DNA of 64,000 bases from Tyto alba (lineage: Eukaryota > Chordata > Aves > Strigiformes > Tytonidae): contig NW_024881327.1 of assembly GCF_018691265.1 (NCBI RefSeq), positions 27,538,464-27,602,463 of the forward strand, in the 5' to 3' direction. Below the pieces are notes generated by a model. It was not told the DNA's origin and made no database searches. It saw nothing but the letters and a program-made list of their open reading frames with translations. Position numbers and translations under genes: made by a program. Positions 26,660-40,934 of the stretch are shown here, in pieces. The number at the start of each line of letters is the position of its first letter. The stretch's first letter is position 1.

Positions 26660-29600
26660 TTTATTGGGAATCCTAGGCTTCCTTGAAAATAGCTACCTGT
26701 AATTGCAGTAGGAGTGCTTCAGGATCCAGCAACATTTATTACCCGTAGTTCATAAATCTGCCTTTCAAGCATTTCTTTCTCCCTCATTATAGGTCTCTGC
26801 TCTGTAAAACTTGTAATGACATTATGTTCTGGATAACCACAGAACTTTTTTAAGGAGATAAATTAAATTCAATTGCAATCATAATAATTGCTGTCTCAAT
26901 TAAAGAAAAAAATATTTTATTATAAATAGAATAAAATCACAAACCTGTCACTATCTGCACTCTCTCAGTGAAGAGAGTAACTGATGGTTTGCACATACAC
27001 CAGAAGCTTAAAACTGAAGATATTCAAATGCAGAATACAAGTGTGTAATGGCAGGAAGGGGAATGCAATAGTCTGGACATAGGGCAAAGCTGCAATAGGA
27101 TTAGTCCTGAAAATCTCTGGGCACAAGCAGTTTGTGGCAATGGTGGAATATTATGAGGCTCTGCAAAAGTTTAAGTGGAGGACTAATTCTACACTTGAAG
27201 CAGAGCTACTTATATTTTGGAGTAGGATATGTGTCTTCCAGGATTTCAATTCTTAAAATATGTTTTAAGTTCCGGTGTTGAGGCTAATTTATTTTGTTTG
27301 TAGAGTGACTTCTGCCCTACTATCCTTGCATTATTTAGATTCTTTTGAATATAAATTATAAAAATAGGATTATACAAAGAAGACAATCATTATGCTACTT
27401 AATTTCATTCATGTCAGTACTCAGACATTCTGGGATGTAGTGAAGTCTGAATTGCTAACAGGCAAGATAATATTTGCAAAAAAGCAAAATTAACTGATTA
27501 ACTGATTTTTTTTTTTTTTAATTGTGGCTTGGGGTTCAACTTATCTGATCCACTGATTAGCTTTTATATTGATGCCTGACCCTCTGAATACCATACTCTT
27601 ACTGTATAATCAAGTTATTTGCCAAAAATAAAATTATATGAAAGAAAACATTGATGTCCAGTATTTGCAAAGCTGAATTCCTTAAGTAATACTGTCAGAA
27701 GTTTGTCTGTCCATGTCATGTACAAGGTTTTCAGTTGTCATGCCTGATGACACTGTAAATTTCCAAGCAAAGCCTGAGTGCTTGACCCTGGGAGAAAATG
27801 TCAGCTCTGAACGTACAAACGTGCCCAATTTCTAGTGCTTGGAAAAACTTACTTACAGGACATATATCTGAGCATTAGCATTATTTGGGTTGGTAGCATG
27901 TATTTTATATAATGTAGTGTGTACTTGGGAAATCTTTGTTCAACAGTCTGTGTATTGCTTGTCTGGTCAAATTCTATTAAAAAAGAAGTTTTAAATGTTA
28001 GTAAAATTGGGGAGGGCCAATAGGTGATTAAGCAGTAATGCTTTCACAGATCTCATTAGAAGTTGAGAGAAAATTGGAATGTTGGGTCCTGAGCCAGATG
28101 CAGTAAAATATTTAGATACTTAGATTTAGATGTGTATATATTAGCACGTGGAAACCATTTTTTTTCAGATTGGAAAATGATTATAATTTGGCTAATATGA
28201 TTTTGGTTTTGTTTTTCCTCAAAATCATTAGGAAATATATCCTTGACTCTAGGGAGACAAGCTGTCAACTGCTAGGTCACTGCTGTAGACTACATACCTT
28301 GAGCCAACACTCAAGTTTATAAGGAAAGCTTTTGTATGGATTTAGATTAGGCAGTGCAACACACATTTCCTTTTAATCTTGCTCAGAGAAAGAGTAGAAT
28401 TACGTAAATGTGAAAAAATAAAAAGCATCTTAAGGAAGACATACAGAGAAATATACAGCTTAAAGAGTTAAAGTTGTAAGCAGCTGAGAACAGTGTCTAT
28501 CATGAGAAAGGCCCAACAACCTTTATTATATCAGCTAAAGTGACTTGTTCTACTTAAGTCACACAAAGATGAAGCCAGGAAAAATGTATCAGACTATGGG
28601 CTTTCTACTGTGTTTTATTGATAACTTGAACTGGTAAGTGTTTGCTTGATTTGCCTCTCCTTCGTCTTTGTTTTTGTTGAGAAAAAAATTCAAAAAATGG
28701 ATTAAAATTCACAAAGAAGTGAAATGGTTTTTAAATGTAGAAATCCTATGGTGTCCATTTCTGAAAAAGGTGTATATTTATGTATGCATATATGCATATG
28801 TATATGCATGTGTGTCAATAAAGTTGCTATTTATATTTCTATTAAGCAGAGGGATGTGGATTGAACACACTGCAGATAAATAAACATTAGGTGAAACCTT
28901 TCTCTCAAGACTTTATTAGAACTTTGTTATTAATTGAGTCAGAACTGCCCAGCCAGTCAGTTGTGCTGTGGTGATTTGTCACCATAACCTACAGTGCAGC
29001 TTCTGGCCGTGCACAGCTGACCTGTTTTCAGTGCAACAACCAAGTGTGTCTCCAGAAGCCACCTCTTCCACTGCTTGTGGACAGTGGTGGTGTGTAAATG
29101 GGTCTCAGGGATAGCCTGCACGTTCTGGCTACGGCTCCTGCTGGCCTGAAGTGCTATTGCCTCCTCCTCCCCTGCACCATGTCCCTTTCCTCCCAGTCTG
29201 TCTACACTGAACCTTGAATGAAATGCAAGCAGCTCAGCCGTCAGGTTGGTAATCTCAGGCATCAAGGCGATGAGCAACTGGGGCAAAAATATCTAGACCT
29301 AATATAGCTGCAGCCAGAAAAGGACACGTGGTCAAATTCTGCAATGCCTTTCAAGGGCTGAAACATTGTTTTTAAGATGAAAAGAGCTGCAATGGTCAGG
29401 AAAAAAAACCCAAACCAAACTACTGAAAAAATCAGAAAAATTAACTGTATTAACTATAATATAACTTATTACAAGTTGTTATTAACTATAATAACTATAA
29501 TATAACTATAATAGTACCACTGGCTGGTGCTGTAGTATAGTAATGGACTGAGATTCATGCTGAGATCTGGAGGAGTCATTCTGTCATTCTGAGTTTATTG

Positions 29601-30685
29601 TCTATCCCTGTGTATTTAGTAACTTTCCTGAGAGTGAATACACTTGTCAAATGCAGAGGAGGAATATTTAGTTTTCTCAGAGGTATAAATATAAATGTCT
29701 GTTTCCAAGCAAAAGACAGGCATGAAAACTTAATCTACAGGGTGTCAAATCAATCAGTTGCATTGACTTGAAATAAGAATGTTTTAAAAAACCCCTTAAT
29801 ACAAACATTACTGTCCCTACTGCTCTTTCCATTCACATATGTTCTTCTCCCCCAAAGCTACTGAGCTGCCTGCTTGGGCTGACGTGCTGTCCTGTTGCTC
29901 CCTTGAGACATTCCTTATCTCATTCCTTTTTCCCCTTAGTCATATCAATATAACAGCTGCTCACCCAAATAAGGCAGAATTTGCCCAGGTTGATTATTGT
30001 TCTTGTTGAGTTGGTTTAACATGGATCAGTTCATCAGTTGGTCTCACTGTTGGGCCCCAAAGATGGTTAAATGGCATTAAACACTCTGAGGAGAGCATTG
30101 ATGATGAAGGCAGTGCTTGCACACAATGACTTTTGTCAAGTTATTCCATTGTCAGTGTTATGCACCAGTGAATTGCCAAGGTCAGCCCACTGCTTGTAAG
30201 CTGCCTGAGCCTTTTCCTCAGACAGAGGTCCTGGAAGAGTCAAAATGCAATTCTTAAATAATGTTCCTGTCCATCTCAGCAGTAGAGCCTAATCCGGTGG
30301 GATGCATTCAGTATGCCTTAGGCAGGGGCAAGCCACTGATTTAACACACACTGTGACATCCATCTAAGAGAGAGAATGGTTTGTGAGTGTGTCTTTATAT
30401 GTCCAAACAGTTACCAGGTCTGATGTAGGAGATGTTGGTTTGCAGTAAGAATGTGCCTAGTCTCACTGTTGTGGTCATTTCAGTTTGCTCCAATGAATTT
30501 TCTTTAACTTAAACCAGCCACTAGTTTCATATATTGATTTTGTGCTTACAAAGCTATGGAGTGAACAGTGTCTTTTTCACTTAATAAAAATCATGAGTTT
30601 TCTCTGAGAATACCTGGTAGCTTGGTGATGAGGGGAAGGTAAAGCAAGAAATCAGAAATCATCTTAAGCTCTTCCCAAGACATCT
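26660..30685. other. intronic sequence, no confirmed gene
   Basis: Mostly AT-rich intron. A tandem AT-rich block of TAACTATAAT-type units lies at about 29450-29513. The minus-strand stretch 28957-29286 is open for 109 codons and more GC-rich than its surroundings, but has no recognised motif or splice context. Confidence 0.55.
29450..29513. repeat. AT-rich tandem repeat of ACTATAATA-type units
   Basis: Irregular copies of TAACTATAATA follow one another over about 64 bp, interrupted by CTTATTACAAGTTG. Confidence 0.75.
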
Positions 30686-30689
30686 GCTC

Positions 30690-30775
30690 TTAGTCAGTGC
30701 TGGGGACAAAATAATGGGCTAGATGGACCTTTAGTCTGGCCATTATAATTTTTAATGTTCTGACCTTTGACCAAG
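30690..30775 (+). mobile_element. ancient CR1 3' tail fragment
   Basis: CATCTGCTCTTAGTCAGTGC is followed by GGGCTAGATGGACCTTTAG, TCTGGCC and AATGTTCT. This matches the end of old amniote CR1 copies as I know them (gggctagatggacc..tctgaccc). Only the terminal part is recognisable. Confidence 0.7.
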
Positions 30776-33700
30776 TTAACAACTTAATTGGAGGCCTACC
30801 CTCCACCAATCTGTAGTGCATCTCAGACTATCTTTCATTCCCCAGTTCCTTTCTTTCTGAGTCCAACTCTCCCAGCACATTTATATGGATAGCCTACATG
30901 TGCAATAAATGAGATTGGGGTAGTGCTTCTCAGAGCAGCAAGGTCTAACTTCCTTCACAGGATCTAATGTAGTGTAGAAGATGGGTAGAAATAGTCCAGA
31001 CTTCTGCTGGAATTACAGCAGTACAAAGCAAGATTGATTAAAAATGAGGATCGTGTATCCATGATATTTCACTCCTGTATGGCCAGGAAATGTTTTCTTT
31101 TCCCCAAAATATTTGATCTAGTCTCTTTCACCTGTGCAGAACTGATGGCACTGCTTGGTCTTTAGAGCTCTAGTTATATGAGTCGTTCTCGTGAGTTACA
31201 TGACCTGAAATTTTATCAGTAGAGATTGTGGGTTCCAAAGACTAAGGCAAATAGAAGTGGGTGCAGTGCATTGTAACATCTTTAGTGTGTATAGTAATTA
31301 TTTTTTTTAAAGCCTAGATCATGAGGTTGTGTAGACAGAGATAAGATGTGGCTATTGTCACAAAATATCTGAAAAAAAATCACAACTCCTTCATTCTTTT
31401 TTAGATATACACAGTGGCAAGATATGCAAAATTAAAAAGGAGAGCTCTTGGACTTGCACACCATAGTTTCATTTATGCCTTTGTAAGCAAGACTATGAAG
31501 GCGTCCGACTGGCATTTTGTGTGGAGTTGGAGCAGGTGTAAATAACCAATGCATGCTACAAAGCAGAGGAGCTGTGGGGTTGTATCTTTATCTCTGGCAA
31601 TTCCAGCTATTCAGGGTGAACAAACTATTAAAGACTACAGTGTGAGAATCAGCTTTGTGCTACCATCTATTCAAGTGTAAATACTCTTTTGCTAGACCAA
31701 ACTGACTGTGAATTTGAAACCTGTTATCCATCTGCTGTTTATTTTTTTTCCCTCTTCCAGGTTGTATTTACTTTCTTTCCTATTTTTTTTTAATTTTTTT
31801 ACTTTTTTTAAATGATGAAGAGCTGTTTGATGGAAAAGGTCATTGCTGGTCTTCCTTTAAGGATCCCAGGCTCAGAAATTTCTTGAAGCACTTTGAAGCT
31901 TATGCGTTTTCTGATGAGGGCTTGCAGCTCTAGTGCCTCATGATCATGGTGCTGTGAGCTAAGAACTGGCTGCAACAAGCAGATGGCCTGGCTACTTCAC
32001 CACCAATGCCACCTTGAGCACTGGGCCACTGCATGCTGCCCCCCCCCCACTGGGTTGGCAGAGGTATCTGTGGTGCAGTGGTGTTACCCAAAGCACTGAG
32101 ATATTCAGGGCTAAATAGGTCTAATTATCTACTTTTCTTCAAGGAAATGTTATTTCTAGTCCAAAAGAAATCTCCTGTTGACAGCATGTCTCTGTGAGCA
32201 GTCGTGTTGCAGAGTCAAAGGGGTGGTGGGCTGTAGGGAGTGGGGGCTGCCTCCTGGAGAGCAGGATCTCCTTTAGCTGGCCCTGCTGCTGACCCCCTCC
32301 TCCTCAACTCATGAACCTACAGTCTCAACTACCATTTCTCCTTAAAAACAGACCTTTTATTAAGCTCTGTAAATCCAGAGTGGGACCTGATCATTAGTAA
32401 CAAGTATGCAGGTGGGCTAGACTGTGGCATGTCAGGTGTTGAAGTGAGAACCTGATGGGAAGGATTCATCACACTCCTTTACTCCCTGCATCACCTTCTC
32501 TTCCAGTTTATCCAGTGATCCCCATTGAAATCTACCACGATACTGTCATGCTCAGCACATTTTAAAATTTGATTTGGGCTGGCAGCTGGTCGATTTGAAA
32601 GTAAGCTTTGGAGTCAGTAAAAGAAAGCCAAGTATAATATAAACATTAGCTCAATGGATATTCACCCCTGGACTCCTCCTCACAATGATCAAGTTCCTTG
32701 AATGTAGAGCCCTGCAAAGTTCCTAACACTATAAAGCATAAGCTAACACAATAACATCCACATGAGGAAGTGTTCAACCCTTTTACAGTGTCTTATTCCT
32801 GGAAAGAAGTCAAGATTTCTTGTGCTATACTAGGTATGCATTCTGGCCAACTCTTTTTATATTTTGTTCACATAGAACATTGACTTCTACGGTAAGTACC
32901 AAGTAGAAATGTCTCAAAGCTTAGATAATCTTCAACTTGGGTGCTGTAGGCATTAAAATATTTTGGGGAAGGGGATATCGCATTTTAGTTGTATTGGGAC
33001 ATTTACCTTTGCACTCAAAGTAATTGTCAGTTAATTAATCATTGTTATTTTGCTTAAAGAAAAAAAACGTTGCTGAATAGCCTGATCTTTAGCTGTCAGA
33101 ACTCTGCTTCAGAGAACAGTTGCATAGTACTATCACAGAGCAGGGATGGCTTAAAGAGATTAACCGAAATGGAGCCAAATAGGCTTGCTGGCTTCTGCCT
33201 TCCCCAGGCAGAGAGTCTGAAGCTCCTGGGCAGCGATGGGAGTAGAAGGCAGTGGGGAAGGGAGAGCTCTGATATGGGGGAGAGTTAGTGGGAGGAAAGG
33301 TTTGTAAGAAAATATTTTGCTTTGACTGAATTAGAAACTTCTAAAATCAAAACCTTAAGTCAGATATGTACTTTTTACAGATAATATAAGATCTTTTTCT
33401 GTTCAATACAGTGCATTGGAAATAATTCAGAATGAAGATGAATGTCTTGTTTGTAAAGATCTAGAAATATATATATATAAAAAAAAACCACTAAAATGTT
33501 ACAATGTAACTTTTTAAATATTAGAAAAATGCTCTCCTTTTTCTTCGTAAGCCAAATTTCAGTGCAATGAGACTTTTTACTGCACAGCTATAAACCCATG
33601 AAAATAAATTTTATAATATAAATCCCAAGAGAACTATAACTATACCAGGGCAAACAAGATACTTCAATAAAAAGCGCCTGAGGGTTGGAGCTGAAATTTA

Positions 33701-36700
33701 CTGTGAAAAGCAATTTAGTTTGACAGTGTGAGTATGTTGCAAGCCAAAAAGAAAAAGAGAGTGAACCAGATGGGAAGTGCTTAGCATAAAGTAAGGTCCA
33801 AGAGGGAAGTAAAGTCAGATAACTGTTTCCAACTGGTTTTAATTAAAATAATGGTGCTAAATCTGTAACTTTTTCAGTATCTCTATACAAACCTTCTAAA
33901 AGTGGCCAAATGCAAGAAGAGTGATATTACTACTGAAATTCCTAGATGCAGATAATATCCACAGACTGAAATATCCTGCTCAGGAGGGAATAGAGGTCTG
34001 CTAGATGGCAGCAGTGCATTTGGTATCTTGTTTTTTTGAGTTGTTTGCTTTATTGTTGGTCATTCCAAAATAAAACCAAAGCAGACACCAAGATATGTAT
34101 TGTGTGGAGGTGAATGACAGACATGCACATGTTCAGATGTCTTCCCTTTTTTGGCAGAAAAGAAATCTAGGCAACATCCTTCATGCCCAGCCTGGTTTGT
34201 AATTGGAAGGCTGCAACTGGTCAAAATGACTGGTAAAAAACAGATTGTTTCTGGGATGAGACATACTTTATATTGACCTATTGCTACCTAAGATCTTCCT
34301 GGATTTTGGAAGCAGGGTTGAGGCTGGAATAGAGCACTGTCATTTTTCTGTATGTGCCATGACTACTCAGGAACTGTGATTTCTCATGCAGCTTCTACAT
34401 GTCAACATTATCCATATCAGTGCATCTCAAACAGAAACTTGCAGTCAGAGGAGGAAATGTGCAGAAGCAAGGATCAAAACAATTTATTGATTTCATATTT
34501 TTTGCTGGCTTCTAATGTGTGGCCTGTTATATTTTCCAAGATGGGGGAGTCAACTCTTTTTCCAGTGGTTGTGGCTTTACCTATGCACTGGAAAAATGGG
34601 CCAAAACAGTGACTTCAGTACTAAACAAACTTGGCTGAGAGACATAGAGATCTAGTGGTTTTAAATGAAGTGAGGTGTTATAAGCTTCCATGGGTGGCAT
34701 GGAAACTCATTCATAGTTGAGGATCTTAATCCTTCCTTGATTTTGCAAAGCACATGTGAGAAACAATGATTTTGTACATGGCAAGTCCTCTGACTCTGTT
34801 ACACAGTTGCTATTACTAAAAACACAGGTTGTCAGCCCTTACTGCTGGTTCAGAACACCTGTGTAGGCCAGCAGAAAGGGCAGGGCTCTGAGAGAGTAAT
34901 TGGGAGTACCTGAGGAGGTACTGGTCTCTCTTTGTTGGCTGTGCCTGGCTTGATGCCTAGCTTCTTCTGGAACCATGAATCAAGTGAGGAGCTGCCTTGG
35001 AAAAAAAATTATAGAAAATACAAGTAAGTGTTACATTTCTGTGTTTTTTTGTGAAACAAGTGCCTGACCAGGCTGTGTCCGTTTACTGCATGAAATGCTA
35101 GGCTTTTTGCTGATGGTAGATGAGCCCTGCTTATTTTTTTAGCTATAAGGAAGAGAAAATTAGTAACTAATCAATTGCAGAGAAATTTGACTTGAGATTT
35201 TTATGATCCTGTTTTGCTTGAAACAACAGTCCATAGGAGAGTGCAACAGAGAAGGAAGGCAGTATTTTCTATTGGGGTCCTGTGGAAAAAAGAAGAAAAG
35301 CTAAAAGGCAGGAAGAACCCTGATGCAAAGGAGAAGAGGTTTCCACTTGAATCTGTGGTTAGTTTTATGGCCACACTTCTTTATAATGATCTCACCTATG
35401 AGATCTATTAATGACATGTATCACCTAGGAAAAGTTGCAATAGCAGCAGTAAATGGCTTCATACAGCATGGCATTTTACTGTTTTACATTTGTAACTGTA
35501 AGATCTAATACTCACTAAAATATGCTTTTACTACTTATAGAAAAGGTCTTAAATTATCAAGTCTTTTCAGATCATTCAAGTGATTCTTAATACAAAGAGT
35601 GATTGGTTTCTGAAGGTTTTTCTCAGGTCTTTGGTATTTTCTGGTTTCCTGTGTTCTTCCATTCTGACCCGACAGTAAGCACACCTTATTTGGTCCAGAT
35701 AGGTAGTTGAATGTGAAAACTAATAATTCCAGTCAGTGAAGCTAGCAGCATAATTAAGTCTTGATACACATGTTGTGAGGAAACTTGACTGCATCTGAAG
35801 AAGCTGAGCCACTGCAGTTAATCTACCATATGCGGTGACTAATTTCATTGGAGAACTGAAAGTAAAATGAAAATCTTACACTAGGACCTTAATGAGAGGA
35901 TCTTTTCTTTTGCCAAAATATTGACCCTGCTGGCAGTGTAAAGCGTGAACAAAGAAATTAGATTGCCTTTTTGCACACCCCCTGACTTTGGAGGAATGTT
36001 GATGTGATTTTTGTGTAGAAAACTGACTGATGATCATGCCCTGTGAATGGATCTTAACTGGAAAACAAGATAAATCAGAGACAAAATTAATGTTTTCATT
36101 GCATGTGGCCCGAGACTGATTCTGTGGCAGTGAATTAGTGTAAGGCATGTACTACTTCAAAGAGGTTTCTAGTTACTACAGCTTATTAATTCTCATAACT
36201 TTTCGAATGAACTTAAATTAATTATAACATTGAAATAAACTTGGGACAGTAGGATGTTTCTGTTATTCCAGTACAGCTTTTTTGTAGTCCTTATGCCTTT
36301 TTTTCCTTTGTGAATTGCACTGTTGAGTCGGTTAAAACAAACATAGAAATAAAAAATTGTACTCTGCCATTTGTTTCAATTAGAAGACAAGATCTGGGAC
36401 ACAGTGGGAAGGGAAGGATCTTTGGGTTGTCATTCGTACTAATGCATGTACCACCTCATAATATTTCTTTCATAATCTGATCAACATGTGTCTTAAAATA
36501 CTTGGCAATAGTAGGGCAATCTATTAAAAGGGAAGTTTTTTGGGGAACCATGTTTTTCTGATAGGCCTCTAATTTGCAGCTTGAATTGATTTATAAGTGG
36601 TGTGTACCCCTTTGCCTTTGGGACAGTGTTGTCCTGTGGCTTACACAGCACTTTTCCCTGACGTTGTTTTTCCCACTTTCTGGACAACAAGCGCATCTCC

Positions 36701-39671
36701 CATCAGTGCTTCTTCGGCTGGGTGAAACAAATTCTCTGTCCTTGTTCAGCAGACGTATGCCCTTTCCCAGCTGCAGCAGCACTAGATGAAGAGGTTATGA
36801 TTTTCTAATTTATACCCCCCTTCCCTGGAAATTAAAATCCATTATTATCTACTAGCAGAGCTACTGATGTGAAAACACCTTGAATAGTCTTTGTGAATCT
36901 GTTTTTGTTGACTGGTAGTTAAACTGGGTAAGGTGGTAACTAGCTAATAGTTACTGAAATAGATTAGGAAGCATTCACCAAAGCAACCTTAGTTAGCATC
37001 TGTAAGAGAGCTGTAATCTCTAGCAGAGAAATGGTGATGGATAACTTGGAGTAGACTGGGAGAGACCTTAAACCAGCACAGTGTGGGTTAGGAGAGAATA
37101 TATGTGTACATATGTGGATTCCTCTGTGTGATTATTTTACCTGAGCTTGTCTTTTTCATCCAGTTCTTCAGCTGGGCATGCATAAAATAGAGCAGATTAA
37201 CAAGCCCCAGAGAGCAGTTTAGAGCATTTAGTTTCACCTGACAGCCAACACTGAGTCATGTGCAGATTTCATCTGAGTGGGTCACATCTTTGAAAAGAAA
37301 ACTGAGTTTGTGCCAGTGAGATATTTTTTATTCTAAAAGTTCAGTTAACTGAACCCAATGTTGATAACTTTGAACTAAGGGGTGGATATTTTGTATCTAA
37401 ATGTGGTGGTGGGGAATATTTTCACTGTTTTTTGTTTTTCAGTAGTGGTAGATGTTTTACAACGCAGATAGCAGTTGTGTATACCAAAAATGTTTTATGG
37501 GGAAGAAAAAGGTACAAAAATTGTAAGCAGTTCTAGAGCAGAATATATGTATTTTTTTGTTTATTTATATTCTAATAGAGGTGAGAACAACTTGCTCCAA
37601 TGTTGAAGCTTTGTTCTGTTTAATATGGTTTTAGACTTCCTATATATTAAAAATATAATTTCTTTTTAAACAATGATACTTAATGCTTTCTTATATTCAC
37701 TGAATGTTGTGTGCATCAGCAGACTGATGTGTAGCATCCTGAATGCACAACATCCATCACTGCCTCTCTGAAAACTGGACATCCCTCATAAACACAGAAT
37801 ATGGGTTTGTTATAAATGGTGTCATATCAGGAATTAAATATGTATTTAATAATTTAAAGTAGTGTGTATGTCCTATAGATAACACATTTGTATAAATGCT
37901 TTCCCTATGATATCTTGGAAGACCTTATTTTGTCTGTTTGTCCTTTTTTTTTTTTCCCATTTAATTTTTGTGTTTTTTTTTAATTCCAAAACATACACAT
38001 TACTTAAAAAGGATTGCCTAGTCATCCAAGTTAGGTATGCAAAATCCACTAGCTATTCTAACTTCTCCTTGGCACAAAAAATTTTTCAAATGGATGGAAT
38101 ACAGGAGAGCCAGAGAGGTGGACCTGTTCAAGTAGGAGAGTAAAAGGTTCAACTAAGTGCTTAAAGTTTAGATTTTTCCTTCCATGCCTCATTATGCAGT
38201 ATAGACGTGCTTCTTGATACTTAGCATTTTGTAGGGCTGGCGGGCTGTAATTTAAAATGTGCCAATTTGTAGCTGAAATCCAAGAAAAGGTATGAATGGA
38301 ATCTCATGGTAACTTTTTACATATTCATTCTGACGGTAGAGCTACATTTAGGGTACTCGCATAGAAAGGCTGGCTAGAGAACACTTGGTTCTTCACTAAA
38401 ATCATGAAGGTTAGCTAAGTTCTGAATGGCGGTGTGAATAAATTCAGCAAGAACTCATGCACTTGTGAGATGTGAGGAAGCTAGATGCTATGTGAATGTG
38501 GGTATGTATTAGCTATTGGCTCTTCTGGCAGAGAGAATCAAAGCCTTAATGAAAGAAACAAAATGAGAACATTTTATGAACCAAAGCCATGAGCTGAATG
38601 AGGGCAAGGCTTGTCTTCCTCAGCTGCTTAAACACCAAGACAGATAATATTCATGTACTTTTGAGAGTTTCCTGGCTCAACCTCTGGTGTTGACCTGTAT
38701 CAGGCCTTCTTGTCACCATTTTCCTCCTGTCTCAAGTAAGCTTTAATATTCTGCAAGCTTGGACTCTGCAGGCTTTTTTTCTCTCCTAGCAACATATCTG
38801 CATTTGATTTCTACAAACAGTTGATGTATAATTCCTCACAGTATCTGTTGCTGTGCCAGTTTCTTCCATTTTTAGCTCTAAGAGCACAGTATGATAGACT
38901 GTTTAATGCTACTGTGCCTTTATTCATGCAATGTTCACAAGGACAGAATAAGCAAAAATCTCCTTAGATGACAGAGATGTTCTTCACCATAATGTTAAAA
39001 TACTGAATTAAGACTGAAGCTTATAAAAACAGATTGATATATTTTCTGCTCAAGTTGTCTGACTCATTAAGGAGAATCTTCAGATAAAATCAGATTATTG
39101 GTGGTGTTTAAGTCTCACTTCGTGTTATTTTGTCACAACTTTGTGGCGTTGCATGGCTTCTTGGAGCACAAAGAAGTGGTTGGGTAATTTTTTCTTGTTT
39201 ATTCTCCCAGGACAAGAGAGAAATACAGTAAGATACTGCTGCTTGACTACTGTATTGTATTTTCTTCTGGATTTCATAGTTCAGAAGTTCTCTGAAATGT
39301 TTTAATGATGGAAGCCGTAATAAACTACATGGTCATTCTTTCATCAAGATAGCTAATGAAAATGTAAGAAAGTATGAAAGACATGCCAACCTGTATCGTT
39401 TTGAAACTCCCATCCTTCTACTTTTCATACTGTATAAATCTTTTGCAGCTATTCTCATGTTTAGTAGCTAAATAACATGTTATTGCTAAGGCTCAGTGTT
39501 CACCTGAAGAAAAGGTGCTCTAAGAATCTACAGCCTTGATGACTGCTCAGTGGATTACCATGAACTCTAGATTTTTCAAAGAACAAGATGGCTTACTTAA
39601 GAGATAAGCAAAGAGACAGTTTCTCCCTTACCCCCAGCAGATCAAGATGCAAAAGGAATATGTAATTTATA
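30776..39671. other. intronic sequence, no gene
   Basis: About 8.9 kb of AT-rich intron with a C run near 32040-32049, T-rich tracts near 31740-31810 and 37940-37980, and a short TA run near 33466-33478. I recognise no gene or element in it. Confidence 0.6.
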
Positions 39672-39677
39672 GGGAAT
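39672..39677 (+). repeat. target-site duplication, left copy (GGGAAT)
   Basis: GGGAAT precedes the LTR start TGTCGACTCGG and recurs exactly at 40063-40068. A 6-bp duplication is typical of ERVK-type (class II) integration. Confidence 0.85.
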
Positions 39678-40062
39678 TGTCGACTCGGATCTTGGCTGGG
39701 CCGTGAGCGGCTTTGACCTTGACGAGATGCAGCTCTGCCTTGAGAGAAAAATGTAAACAACTGAGGGGAACTATCTTGAAAGAAAGAAAATAAGAAAGCA
39801 GAAAAATAGGATGTCAGTGACTCAATCGGTGCGCGTGGACAAAAGAAAATAGCAAATCAGTGTATTATCTTAGGTGTGTGAACAAGACACTAGAGCCAAC
39901 AGAAAAGCTGTAACCGGCGCGTGCGTGATAAGAAAACATATAAATTAGCTGAAGGGATAACAAAGGGAGGTCTGCCTGCTTGCTTGCGTGCCTGACTGTT
40001 AGTCTGCCCCAATGAAGAAATAAATAAATAAAGAACTCTGACTCGTTATTCTGGCCGCTACA
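39678..40062 (+). mobile_element. complete solo LTR, ERVK-like, 385 bp (antisense to GABRB1)
   Basis: The element starts TGTCGACTCGGATC and ends TTATTCTGGCCGCTACA, flanked by an exact 6-bp duplication. ACATATAAATTAGC near 39937-39950 is a TATA-like box. The AAATAAATAAATAAAG run near 40019-40033 holds overlapping AATAAA signals about 30 bp before the end. This compact U3-R-U5 order is usual for class II avian LTRs. Several CpGs survive (GGCGCGTGCGTG), suggesting it is not very old. No internal retroviral genes remain. Confidence 0.9.
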
Positions 40063-40068
40063 GGGAAT
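40063..40068 (+). repeat. target-site duplication, right copy (GGGAAT)
   Basis: Exact partner of 39672-39677. Confidence 0.85.
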
Positions 40069-40884
40069 GATTTATACTCTGGATTTAGCTCCTTTTATTG
40101 CTGTTTCAAAATAATCTGAGAGAGCATGAGTTCCTCAGGTGGACAGGCTTAATGTTGCCTGCCAGTTTTTGCCTTCTCTTATGGGCTGCAAGTGATTCAC
40201 TATAAGGAGCTATCACACTGTGTTCAAATTCCATACCAGTTACCCAGTGATTCCACAGAATGACTTCTTTTCCTTGAATGGACACCTTATTTTTGTATTG
40301 AAGGAAGGAGTTGGGAACCTTTCCAGGAGAGGGATCTAAAAATGGGTTTGGAAACGGTATATTTTAAAGTTCATATATTGCAGTTTCTACTAATTTAATA
40401 CATTCTTCCTGGGTCTAATTTAAGGCTTCTGTGGAAGAAGGAATATTTACATGTAAATTTTACTTCTTGTTACATTTATATAAAATAAATGCATGCCTGG
40501 CATAGAGAGACAAACTGTAAGTTTTTTCCTTTGATCTTTTAACTCCTCTTGCTATGGCCAGGGCTATCTCTTTGAGTATGCTAATAGCTCTTCAATTTGG
40601 CAAATAATACCTTGCTTATACTGCTAAAATTTCCTACATGCGATTGAGTATGGCAGAAGATTGAGTTATTCCCCATGTGAATGAAAATATATGGACAGTG
40701 CTGTGCAGTATTCAGGCATCTTTACTTATAATCTTGTGGTCATGCAGGCCTTTGAATTTTTTTAAGAAAATGCTTTGATGTTTTCACTGGCATCTTAAAA
40801 ATAAGCCTAACATTTTGCTGTTAAGAAATAATAGAAAAAATGAATTAGAAATGGAATAAAATCTTGGTAGTGAATGCAAGCTCG

Positions 40885-40934
<50 letters not shown>

